Source: Sulfurimonas sp.
Lineage (GTDB): Bacteria > Campylobacterota > Campylobacteria > Campylobacterales > Sulfurimonadaceae
Direction of reading: 5' to 3'
Assembly: GCA_013791885.1 (NCBI GenBank)
Contig: VMSZ01000038.1
Span: forward strand, 1-64,000
DNA length: 64,000 nt
The notes beneath the pieces were generated by a model. That model was not told the DNA's origin. It worked only from the letters and a program-made list of their open reading frames with translations, and did not search any database. Positions 13,876 to 22,703 of the stretch are shown here, in pieces (position 1 is the first letter of the stretch; the number at the start of each line of letters is the position of its first letter). The position numbers were made by a program, and so were the translations under genes.

Positions 13876-14430
13876 ATGAATACAGAAAAAGAGCTAGTTG
13901 CAAGAAGCGGCGGCGTTTGTGAATTATGTGCAAGCAGTGAAGGTTTGAGTGCTTTAGAAGTAGCGCCTTCGGATGGCAGTTCTGAGCAGTCTATTTATGT
14001 ATGTGAAAACTGCAAGAGCCAAATAGAGTCCGGCGAGCTGGATGAGTCACATTTTAATTGTTTAAATGATGCAATGTGGAGTGAAACGCCGGCTGTAAAA
14101 GTTATGTCATACATACTGCTTAACAAACTTGGACGTCAGGATTTGCTCGATATGATTTATCTTGATGATGCAGAGAAAAAGTGGGGAGATTCAGCTTTAA
14201 ACGCAGCCGCAAATAAAATAGTTCATAAAGATGCAAACGGTGTTGTTTTAAACGCAGGCGATAGTGTTGTAATTCTAAAAGATTTAGAAGTAAAAGGTGC
14301 CGGTTTTACTGCTAAACGCGGAACAACTGTGACACGCATTGCTCTTCCCGCTGATATTGATGACCATATTGAAGGTCGTGTAAACGGAACAAAAATCTAT
14401 CTTAAAACAGAGTTTTTGAAAAAAGTATAA
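13876..14430 (+). CDS. PhnA-like zinc-ribbon protein
   Basis: GGVCELCASSEGL...YVCENCKSQI; DANGVVLNAGDSVVILKDLEVKGAGFTAKRGT. Confidence 0.85.
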   Translation: MNTEKELVARSGGVCELCASSEGLSALEVAPSDGSSEQSIYVCENCKSQIESGELDESHFNCLNDAMWSETPAVKVMSYILLNKLGRQDLLDMIYLDDAEKKWGDSALNAAANKIVHKDANGVVLNAGDSVVILKDLEVKGAGFTAKRGTTVTRIALPADIDDHIEGRVNGTKIYLKTEFLKKV

Positions 14431-14453
14431 TCAGTCCAAAAGGGAGACAAACA

Positions 14454-15551
14454 GTGCAGCCAAGTGATAGATTTCATACGATCGATACTGATTTTAGGAA
14501 CCCTTATGCAAGAGACAGAGACAGAATAATTCACTCTGGCTCTTTTAGAAAACTTGAATATAAAACGCAGGTTTTTTTAAATCAGGAGGGCGATTTTTTT
14601 CGCACCCGCCTCACACACTCTATAGAAGTCTCACAAATTGCCCGCTCAATCACCTCTCACTTAGGTCTGAATGAATCTTTGGCAGAAGCTATCGCTCTTG
14701 CTCACGACCTAGGTCATACCCCTTTTGGTCATGTTGGAGGTGATGCGCTCGATGAGTGTTTGAAACATGATGGCTTTTCTCACGGTTTTGAGCATAATTT
14801 TCAAAGTTTTCGTGTTGTCTCATCTCTGGAAAAACGCTACAACGGTTACAGTGGGCTTAACCTTACTTTTGCAACACTTGAGGGAATTTTAAAGCACTCT
14901 TATCCATACCATAAAAGTTTTTTACCTGCGCGTATTCATGAGCATTTCAATCTTAATACCCATCCGTCCATTGAAGCTATGGTAGTTGACCGTGCCGACG
15001 AAATTGCTTATATGAGCCATGATATTGATGATGGAGTAAACTCAGGACTCATAAGCTTCGATGACCTCAAAGAGAGTGAACTCATTCAAGAGATTTTGGA
15101 TAAGGTCGCCGAGGAAGGTGTCTCTCAAGAAGAAGATGAAATGTTTCGCTATCGTTTCAGTTCACATCTCATAAATCATCTGGTTTACTCTCTTTTGGAG
15201 TTTTCAAAAGATAAAATAAGTACAAAAGAAGTTTTAAGTGCAAGGCTTGATTCTCAAAGTGAGATTCCTATAGGTTTTTCACCGGAGCTTGAGACAAAAA
15301 TTAAAAAGCTTAAAAAGATACTTTTTAAAAAAATGTATCAGCATAAAAAGATAGTTATTAAAATGTATGCGGGTAAACAGGCTATTCGTGGGCTTTATAA
15401 AGGTTTGATGGAAGAAGAGAAAATGCTTCCTGATTTTTATTACAAGCAACTCTCACAAAGAGCAAAACACAGAGTCGTGGCAGATTATATTGCTTCTATG
15501 AGTGATAGACATGCGCTCTCTTTTTATAACGAGATGTACGGAAAAATGTAG
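14454..15551 (+). CDS. dgt: dGTP triphosphohydrolase-like HD-domain protein
   Basis: DRDRIIHSGSFRKLEYKTQVF, RTRLTHSIEVSQIARSI, ALAHDLGHTPFGHVGGDAL. Confidence 0.93.
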   Translation: MQPSDRFHTIDTDFRNPYARDRDRIIHSGSFRKLEYKTQVFLNQEGDFFRTRLTHSIEVSQIARSITSHLGLNESLAEAIALAHDLGHTPFGHVGGDALDECLKHDGFSHGFEHNFQSFRVVSSLEKRYNGYSGLNLTFATLEGILKHSYPYHKSFLPARIHEHFNLNTHPSIEAMVVDRADEIAYMSHDIDDGVNSGLISFDDLKESELIQEILDKVAEEGVSQEEDEMFRYRFSSHLINHLVYSLLEFSKDKISTKEVLSARLDSQSEIPIGFSPELETKIKKLKKILFKKMYQHKKIVIKMYAGKQAIRGLYKGLMEEEKMLPDFYYKQLSQRAKHRVVADYIASMSDRHALSFYNEMYGKM

Positions 15552-15622
15552 CGTTAGCTGCGTTTAGAATTGTTTGTTTGTTGTTTTTGAGATTGTTTGA
15601 GGGTTTTTGGAGAGGAAATAGT

Positions 15623-15640
15623 TAAAGCCCGAAGGCTTTA
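15623..15640 (-). terminator. Terminator of rpsU
   Basis: TAAAGCC-CGAA-GGCTTTA hairpin just past the rpsU stop. Confidence 0.5.
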
Positions 15641-15644
15641 GCTA

Positions 15645-15857
15645 CTATAGGCGTGATTCGTAACGTCTCATCATATAAAGACGTTTTAGCATTTTTTTAC
15701 GAGATGCTATTTTGAACTTCTTACGCTTTTCAGTTTCAGTTTCATGGAAACGTCTAGCACGAGCTTCAGTAACGATTAAGTTACGGTCAGTCTGCTTCTT
15801 GAAACGGCGGTAAGATGCATCAAAATTATCATCACTACGTAGTATAATACCTGGCAT
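15645..15857 (-). CDS. rpsU: 30S ribosomal protein S21
   Basis: [26 protein letters not shown]...; 70 aa basic. Confidence 0.93.
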   Translation of the reverse strand: MPGIILRSDDNFDASYRRFKKQTDRNLIVTEARARRFHETETEKRKKFKIASRKKMLKRLYMMRRYESRL

Positions 15858-15949
15858 ATCACATCACCCACTTTCTTTAAAATTTGTCGAGTTGGAATTA
15901 TACCTTAAAATCTACATTTCACATAATTTAATTTGAGAAGAGCAGATTA

Positions 15950-17293
15950 TTAAATATTAAGGCGTTTCCAGTAGCCGCTTCTCAGCCACAGCCATGAAAG
16001 ACTTAAGCAGACAATCCACCCTATGAGTTCGCCTATCCAGATATATTCATGAGAATAGCCAGCTACAAGTGCTGCCCAATAAACATAAAAAAGGACAGAC
16101 ACAGAAACTGCCAATTCTATAAAAAAGGTCACCATTGTATCCCCTGTTCCGGCAACGGTAGAGGCCATTATGTCTGCAGGAACAGCCACAATTGTTGTAA
16201 TCATAATAACAAAAAGCGCAGCGCTTGCCATTTGTATAAGAGCTTCCTCGCTTGAAAAAATCGCTAAAACATACTCCGGAAAAAATGCAAGCGCTAATAA
16301 CATGGGTATAAGTGCTATATAGCTCAGTTTGATTGTTTTAGATACCAGTTGTGCAACTTCTTTTTCATCTTTTTGTCCAATAAGGTTGCTGGCCATAGAA
16401 CAGACTGTTTCCGAAAAGGCGTTTATAGGGATTTGTAAAAGAAGATAGCAGCTAAAAATGATGGTAGCAACAGCTAAAGACTCCTCTCCGAGCTGCTCAA
16501 TAATTAGGAAAAACAAAAACCATCGAAGTGATTGGATGAGTGCTTCCATGGAGACCGGAAGAGAGAGTTTTGTGAGGGTTTTTATAAGTGGGAAATTTAA
16601 TTTCTCAAACACAAAAAGACCATAATTTTGAATATATTTTCGTCTGAGAATATCTATAAACAGAAAGAGAAAAACGGCAATTTCAGCACTTAAGGAAGCG
16701 ATGCCAGCGCCCGCTATGCCCATTTCAGGAAACCCGTAATGACCAAAAATAAGGAAATAATCCAATAAAATATTGGTGATAGCCAATACGATGGTGGCTC
16801 CAATAAATACTTTTGTTTTTGATATGCCCACATAAAATGCGCTCAAAGCCAGGTTAAGAGCATGAAAAAATAGACCAAAAATAGCGATGTTTAAGTAGAG
16901 TGCCACAGCTTGGTGAATATCTTGTGACTGAAATATTTTGAATGTAATATAGGGCAAAACAAAGAGAATGAAAAGTATCATCAGCATGCTAATAAATGAG
17001 AGAATATAGAAACCTTGATTTATTATCAAACCGATTTTTTTGTGTGCTTCTTCACCGGCTCTGCGTCCAATAGTGATTTGAATTCCATCTACAAAACCCA
17101 AAATAAAAAATAAAGAGAGCGCATAAATCGTGTCTGCTATGCCGAGTGCAGCGAGTTCAGTCATGCCGTAATGAGATAAAAATATGGCATCTGTGACGAC
17201 GACTACGGTCTCGCTGATACTTGCAATTATCATAGGAAAAGAGACAAGCCAAATATTTTTATATGTTGGTAAAAATTTTGTTACTTCTCTCAT
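15950..17293 (-). CDS. MATE-family efflux transporter
   Basis: 12-TM pattern; FPMIIASISETVVVVTDAIFLSHYG, FSETVCSMASNLIGQ. Confidence 0.88.
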   Translation of the reverse strand: MREVTKFLPTYKNIWLVSFPMIIASISETVVVVTDAIFLSHYGMTELAALGIADTIYALSLFFILGFVDGIQITIGRRAGEEAHKKIGLIINQGFYILSFISMLMILFILFVLPYITFKIFQSQDIHQAVALYLNIAIFGLFFHALNLALSAFYVGISKTKVFIGATIVLAITNILLDYFLIFGHYGFPEMGIAGAGIASLSAEIAVFLFLFIDILRRKYIQNYGLFVFEKLNFPLIKTLTKLSLPVSMEALIQSLRWFLFFLIIEQLGEESLAVATIIFSCYLLLQIPINAFSETVCSMASNLIGQKDEKEVAQLVSKTIKLSYIALIPMLLALAFFPEYVLAIFSSEEALIQMASAALFVIMITTIVAVPADIMASTVAGTGDTMVTFFIELAVSVSVLFYVYWAALVAGYSHEYIWIGELIGWIVCLSLSWLWLRSGYWKRLNI

Positions 17294-17311
17294 ATTAAAT
17301 ACCTTTGAACA

Positions 17312-18286
17312 TTATGTAAGTATCATCTCATAAGATTTTCGGTTGAGGTGCATCACCATACAAGAGAGCAGAGCACCGCTCTTCAAAAACTCGCTCGTAT
17401 TGAAAAACGCAGTTTCAAAAGCGTATTTTGAAGCGATATCTTCAAGCGTACGGTTTTTCTGTCTCTCGCTCTCATAGTATTCATCACTGCGTTTCATCTC
17501 ATGTATGTTTGAGGCATTGAGTATGACATTTCCCATTCTTACAGAGTTGCAAATACCTGAAAAAGCATCGTCATTAGAGATATCTATAATATTTGTTACA
17601 GCTTCAATCTCTTTTACCTCTTCTTTGGAGTACATTCCGGTACAAACAAGAGTGTCTTCTTTTGTCAGCGGAAAAACAGTACAGTCGAGGTGATAAAGAT
17701 AGGGGTCCTTTTCTTTGAGTGTGATAATTTTCATATCAAACTGCTCCTCCATCCATCTGTATGCGTTTTGTTCCGAACGCTGTCCGTAACCGCCCAAATA
17801 TACATTTCCAAAAAGATGTTTGAGCTCCGCTTCCCCTTCAAAATGATAAGGAGGTATGACTGTCTCGTAGCCCATCGATTCAAAAAATCTTTCTCCGACA
17901 TTTGTTTCCGGGATACGGACTTTGGAAGCAAAGTTGGAGAGTATTACCGTGTTATGGTCGGGAAGATGGTTTAAGACAATACCCAGATTTGCTGTATAAA
18001 CAAGATCTTGAAGCCCCTGTAAACGCGGTGTAGGCAAGAGGTAAACAACAGATTCTGCAGCCATGAAGTTATAGAGTTGTAAGAACTGTTTCACTGCTTT
18101 TTGGATGTCAACATGCCTTTCATTTGATGTCAGCTCTTGCATCCAGACATTGTTGCTGATGCTGGCCTGCAGGGAAAAGGGAACATTCATAAGAAACGCA
18201 GGCCGTTCCAATGTGCTAGGATTTAAGTCAGGAAGTGCGACAGACTCTCCAAGATGAATATTTTTTTTGGCGTTGTAGGCAAACAT
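17312..18286 (-). CDS. Arginine deiminase-related / amidinotransferase-family protein
   Basis: FLMNVPFSLQASISNNVWMQEL, YHLDCTVFPL, SGICNSVRMGNVILNASNI. Confidence 0.8.
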   Translation of the reverse strand: MFAYNAKKNIHLGESVALPDLNPSTLERPAFLMNVPFSLQASISNNVWMQELTSNERHVDIQKAVKQFLQLYNFMAAESVVYLLPTPRLQGLQDLVYTANLGIVLNHLPDHNTVILSNFASKVRIPETNVGERFFESMGYETVIPPYHFEGEAELKHLFGNVYLGGYGQRSEQNAYRWMEEQFDMKIITLKEKDPYLYHLDCTVFPLTKEDTLVCTGMYSKEEVKEIEAVTNIIDISNDDAFSGICNSVRMGNVILNASNIHEMKRSDEYYESERQKNRTLEDIASKYAFETAFFNTSEFLKSGALLSCMVMHLNRKSYEMILT

Positions 18287-18295
18287 TGGAATTCC

Positions 18296-19021
18296 TTATG
18301 ATTGTTTTTTTAAAATTTTAACTATTGCATCGACTCCAGCTTCAACATGCATGCCGCTCTGTAGAAGAGGAAGATACTCAAAATTCTCTGAGAGCGGAAT
18401 GATTACATCGACTTGTGAGCCATAACGGATCTGTGAAAAACGCTGGCCTTGAGCAAAATGTTTGTTTTGTTTGAGACGAAAAGGAGTAATGCAATCTACG
18501 TCATAATCTGCAATTTGTAAAATATAATACTTTTGTTGCAACTCTATTGAAAAAATGGTGTTGAGCATGCGTTGATTTGAGAAAAGATACTCAGCATTCT
18601 GTGTATTGATTTTAAGAGCCTCTACCAGACTTTTTTCTATAGCAAGCATTGGGAGATTATGGCTGCTTATTGTCTCAAGCTCCTCATAACTAAGGCGGCC
18701 AGCGTAAGGGATTCTGTTGATGTGAACATCATAAAAAGTCATAAAAATCCCTATAACAAGGCTTCTTTGACTGTATTCCTCTTTACGCATGGCATCTTTG
18801 AGTGAGTAAGACCTTCCTTTGATGTCAATAATGGACTCCTCTGCGTTTACGACTTTGGAGTATAAGATGATTCCATCAGCCGGCGCGAAAAAATAGGAAC
18901 TATCCGCATACAGAGCTCTGTTTGGATCACGAAAAAAGTGTTCCTCACTGAGCCATTTCATTGATTTGTCTTTTATTATGGAGACGTCTGTATTCACCCA
19001 TTCTTGCAATGTTTTAGCCAT
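18296..19021 (-). CDS. psd: Phosphatidylserine decarboxylase family protein
   Basis: FFAPADGIILYSKVV, HINRIPYAGRL, RFSQIRYGSQVDVIIPL (GS-type processing site). Confidence 0.83.
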   Translation of the reverse strand: MAKTLQEWVNTDVSIIKDKSMKWLSEEHFFRDPNRALYADSSYFFAPADGIILYSKVVNAEESIIDIKGRSYSLKDAMRKEEYSQRSLVIGIFMTFYDVHINRIPYAGRLSYEELETISSHNLPMLAIEKSLVEALKINTQNAEYLFSNQRMLNTIFSIELQQKYYILQIADYDVDCITPFRLKQNKHFAQGQRFSQIRYGSQVDVIIPLSENFEYLPLLQSGMHVEAGVDAIVKILKKQS

Positions 19022-19130
19022 TGAAACACCCCTCTGTTCAGGTTGTATGGCATTATTCTAACACACTTTTCATAAGTAAGTATATAAAGTTATTACTTAT
19101 GAAAATTGCTCTTTTTAATCCACTCTTTTG

Positions 19131-19136
19131 TATAAT
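19131..19136 (+). promoter_or_regulatory. -10 element directly upstream of dnaG ATG
   Basis: TTTTGTATAATTTCGCCATG; spacing predicts a start at or next to the ATG. Confidence 0.5.
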
Positions 19137-19142
19137 TTCGCC

Positions 19143-20798
19143 ATGATTACACAAGACTCCATAGAAGCTTTAAAAGCACGACTTGATATTGTTGATGTTG
19201 TAGGTTCCTACATCGAACTTAAAAAAGCCGGAGCAAATTTTAAGGCACCTTGCCCTTTTCACGACGAAAAAACAGGCTCTTTCGTTGTAAGCCCATCAAA
19301 GCAGATTTACCACTGTTTTGGCTGTGGAGCAGGCGGTGACAGTCTGCGTTTTGTGATGGAATACGAAAAACTCAATTACCCAGAAGCGCTTGAAAAACTT
19401 GCTTCATCGTATAATTTTTCACTCTCCTACACTGACAATAAAAACTCAAAACCACGCTCACAACTTATGGAAAAAGTGAATGAATGGTATCAAAGTTTAT
19501 TGGACTCAAACGCAACTGCCACGGCGTATCTCAAAGAAAGAGGCGTATATGGGAGCAGCATTGAAAAGTTCGGAATAGGGTACGCACCTGACTCAAACGC
19601 AACCATCAACTTTATAAAGTCACAAATGTTTCCTTTGAGCGAAGCAGTTTCTCTGGGAGTGATAGGTTATGACGGCGGAAGAAATTTTGCTCGTTTCATT
19701 GAGAGAATAACATTTCCGATTCACTCTACAAACGCAAGTATTGTGGGGTTTGGCGGTAGAACAATTACGGGACATCAGGCCAAATATGTAAACTCTCCTG
19801 AGACTCCAATCTTTAACAAGTCGCGTTTGCTTTACGCCTACCATCATGCGAGACAAGATATTTACAAACAAAAAGAGATTATCATAACCGAGGGTTATCT
19901 TGATGTTATTATGCTCCATCAAGCGGGCTTTACAAACGCAGTAGCAACTTTGGGAACGGCTTTAACGCCGGAACATCTTCCTCTGCTAAGAAAAGGCGAG
20001 CCAAAAGTTATCATGGCTTACGATGGCGATGCTCCCGGACGTGCCGCTGCTTTAAAGGCCGCACGACTTTTAAGTGCTTCGGGTTTTGATGGCGGTGTTG
20101 TTATTTTTGACGGGGGACTTGATCCTGCGGATATGGTAAAAAATGGAGCAGTTGAAGAACTCTCAAGTATTTTTAGAAAACCTCAGGTTTTTATACAGTT
20201 TGTTATAGATGAGATACTTTCACTTTATAATCTGAATGACCCCAAGGCAAAAGAATCGGCTATGAATGAAGCGACTGCTTATTTGAAAAATCTCTCACCT
20301 CTGTTGCAAGAAGAGTACAAACCATATTTAGCGTCGCGTTTAGGCATCAGCCCCTCTTTTTTAAGTGTAACAAACAAAACAAACGCAAATGCTAACAACC
20401 AAAACAGACCGCTAACACAAAAAAATCTGCACAAAGATATGTGGGAGCTTTCGCTCGTGAAAACTGTTCTAGAACACCCGAATTTTATCGATCAGGTTTT
20501 GGATGTGCTTGATCCATCCCTGCTTGCGTTTCATTCACGAGAATTTTCTCAGGCACTGCATGGACAAAAAGATGCCCCTGAACTTATGGCCATTTTAGTG
20601 GATGACTCTATAAATTCGCTTCAAGACGAAGAAGCGCTCAAGCAGGAACTTTTAATTTTTTTGACCAAGTACTATGAAAAAGAGCTCAAGAAGATAAATA
20701 CACAAGCGACAGTATCTTTTGAAGAGAAAGCGTTTCTCATCCGCAAACTGCGCGGCAAGATTGCTACACTGCGAAAAGGCGAACTCGTACCTTTCTGA
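19143..20798 (+). CDS. dnaG: DNA primase (ATG at 19143 preferred over the ORF-track start 19128)
   Basis: CPFHDEKTGSFVVSPSKQIYHCFGCGAGGDSLRFVM, IITEGYLDVIMLHQAG, MAYDGDAPGRAAA. Confidence 0.95.
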   Translation: MITQDSIEALKARLDIVDVVGSYIELKKAGANFKAPCPFHDEKTGSFVVSPSKQIYHCFGCGAGGDSLRFVMEYEKLNYPEALEKLASSYNFSLSYTDNKNSKPRSQLMEKVNEWYQSLLDSNATATAYLKERGVYGSSIEKFGIGYAPDSNATINFIKSQMFPLSEAVSLGVIGYDGGRNFARFIERITFPIHSTNASIVGFGGRTITGHQAKYVNSPETPIFNKSRLLYAYHHARQDIYKQKEIIITEGYLDVIMLHQAGFTNAVATLGTALTPEHLPLLRKGEPKVIMAYDGDAPGRAAALKAARLLSASGFDGGVVIFDGGLDPADMVKNGAVEELSSIFRKPQVFIQFVIDEILSLYNLNDPKAKESAMNEATAYLKNLSPLLQEEYKPYLASRLGISPSFLSVTNKTNANANNQNRPLTQKNLHKDMWELSLVKTVLEHPNFIDQVLDVLDPSLLAFHSREFSQALHGQKDAPELMAILVDDSINSLQDEEALKQELLIFLTKYYEKELKKINTQATVSFEEKAFLIRKLRGKIATLRKGELVPF

Positions 20799-20917
20799 GA
20801 TTCGTTTATTTGATGCTCTTATATTATGACAAGATTACTTCGGTAAAATTGCAAGATAATTTTAGGTGAACTGGCTATTCTTTGGATTTAGCTCATGTGC
20901 CTTAACAAGGAAACAAT

Positions 20918-21895
20918 ATGAAAGCAATAGCACTCTTTAGCGGCGGACTCGACTCGACTCTGGCCATGAAACTCATTATAGACCAAGGCATCGAAGTCTT
21001 AGCGGTAAACATCAACACAGGTTTTGGAAGTACCAAAGATAGACTTGAACATATGCAAAGCATGTGTAATCAGGTTGGCGCGGAGCTTCGTATTATAGAT
21101 ATTCAAAGCGAGTATCTGCAGGATGTTCTTTTTGATCCAAAATACGGTTATGGGAAAAATTTTAATCCGTGTATTGATTGTCATGCAAAGATGTTTGCTG
21201 TTGCAAAACGCATTATGGAAGCTGAGGGTGCGAGTTTTCTGCTCAGCGGTGAAGTTATGGGACAGCGTCCTATGAGCCAAAACAAAGATGCTTTACAGAC
21301 AGTTTTGGATGAGAGCAATTGTGACGGTTTGCTTCTGCGTCCTATGAGTGCAAAAATGCTTAAACCGACAATAGCCGAAGAAATGGGCTGGGTAAACAGA
21401 GAAAAACTTGAGGGTATTACGGGTAGAAATCGCGACAGACAAATGGAACTCGCCCGTGAAATAGGTTTGGAAAACTTTGAAAGTCCAGGCGGCGGATGCC
21501 TTTTGACAGATGAAAACTTCGCTAAAAAGATGGTTGACTTTATTAAACATGATACATTTTTGGTAGAAGACATTCCCGTTATAAAATACGGCCGCCACTT
21601 TCGTCTGCAAGATGGTGCGAAGCTTGTCATTGGAAGGGATCAGGCTGATAATGCACATCTTGAAGCGGTAGAGAGTAAAAAATATATGCACATAAAGACT
21701 TCACCCCTCGTGGGACCACATTCGCTTATAAGTAAAAACGCAAGCCAAAAAGATTTGGAATTTGCTCTAAAAGCAATTTTGACATATTGTAAAACTACAC
21801 CAGAGACCGAGTATACTGTAAGTTTTGATGGGAGTGAAATGCAAGTCACTCCTTTTAATTCAAGAGATGTGCTGAAGCCTTTTAGCGTTTTATAA
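20918..21895 (+). CDS. PP-loop ATPase, ThiI/tRNA thiolation-like
   Basis: MKAIALFSGGLDSTLAMKLI (SGGxDS), NPCIDCHAKMF, SGEVMGQRPMSQ. Confidence 0.8.
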   Translation: MKAIALFSGGLDSTLAMKLIIDQGIEVLAVNINTGFGSTKDRLEHMQSMCNQVGAELRIIDIQSEYLQDVLFDPKYGYGKNFNPCIDCHAKMFAVAKRIMEAEGASFLLSGEVMGQRPMSQNKDALQTVLDESNCDGLLLRPMSAKMLKPTIAEEMGWVNREKLEGITGRNRDRQMELAREIGLENFESPGGGCLLTDENFAKKMVDFIKHDTFLVEDIPVIKYGRHFRLQDGAKLVIGRDQADNAHLEAVESKKYMHIKTSPLVGPHSLISKNASQKDLEFALKAILTYCKTTPETEYTVSFDGSEMQVTPFNSRDVLKPFSVL

Positions 21896-21933
21896 TTTTT
21901 TTGATATACTTAAGGAAAAAAGAGGGCTAATAG

Positions 21934-22356
21934 ATGGCGGGGATACATTTTAGTTTTGATAATTTTGCCGAGTTACTGCGTTTAAACATTGGAATTTCCG
22001 ATAGACTTGATGAGAATCGCGCTGAGAGTTTTACTATTTTATACTGTGATTTCTCAGGAATATCTCAAGAGGTTGTAGATGCCTCACTCAAGCAGATACT
22101 GAGAACTTCTGATGCTATTGTCAATCACGAGGGTGATTATTTTTTCGTGCTTCCTTATACGGACAAATATGGAGCGGAAATCGTCAAAAAAATATTCGAT
22201 GAATTTTTTGCCAAGTTTTTAAAATCATTTCTTCTAAGTTACCCGGTAGATGGGGAAACACCGGAAGAGATTTTAAGTGCGATGCAAGATTCTACAAGCC
22301 TGTTTTTAAAAAATGAGCTTCACTGCCTTGATAGATTTTCCAAACACCTGGAATAA
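21934..22356 (+). CDS. Hypothetical protein, possible degenerate GGDEF-like fold
   Basis: SFTILYCDFSG...RTSDAIVNHEGDYFFVLPYT. Confidence 0.5.
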   Translation: MAGIHFSFDNFAELLRLNIGISDRLDENRAESFTILYCDFSGISQEVVDASLKQILRTSDAIVNHEGDYFFVLPYTDKYGAEIVKKIFDEFFAKFLKSFLLSYPVDGETPEEILSAMQDSTSLFLKNELHCLDRFSKHLE

Positions 22357-22360
22357 AACC

Positions 22361-22609
22361 CTACTCTTTAAACTTATACTCTTTAGCACTTTTATAGTAG
22401 GAGACAGCGTCTCCTATCTCTTTTTCTTTATAAATTTTTTTATCACAAACATATCTGCATTTTATTTTCTCATTTTCACTGGTTATCTCATGTATCTTTA
22501 ATCTTTTTGTTTCAAACGCAGACAAATCAAATCTCTGCGGTTTTGGAACATCAAAAGGACCCGCGGCAAATAAATAAAATGGCAAAAGCAGACAGAGTAA
22601 TATTTTCAT
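22361..22609 (-). CDS. Small exported protein with two cysteines
   Basis: Signal peptide MKILLCLLLPFYLFAAG; CRYVCDKKIYKEKEIGDAV. Confidence 0.55.
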   Translation of the reverse strand: MKILLCLLLPFYLFAAGPFDVPKPQRFDLSAFETKRLKIHEITSENEKIKCRYVCDKKIYKEKEIGDAVSYYKSAKEYKFKE

Positions 22610-22638
22610 AAATTTAATATCGACAAATGAAAAAAATA

Positions 22639-22654
22639 ATGGAATACATTATGC
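22639..22654 (+). promoter_or_regulatory. Candidate sigma54 (-24/-12) promoter for fliK-flgD-flgE2
   Basis: ATGGAATACATTATGCTT; GG and GC doublets 12 nt apart. Confidence 0.55.
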
Positions 22655-22703
22655 TTAATTAAATAAAAAACCCTTCTTTATTAAGGGCGTTTAGGAGAGT
22701 AAG

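Noticed and set aside
18296-19021. Psd as inactive because the classical LGST motif is missing
   Set aside because: The YGSQVDV form keeps the Gly-Ser cleavage pair seen in shorter PSD homologues; no reason to call it a pseudogene.
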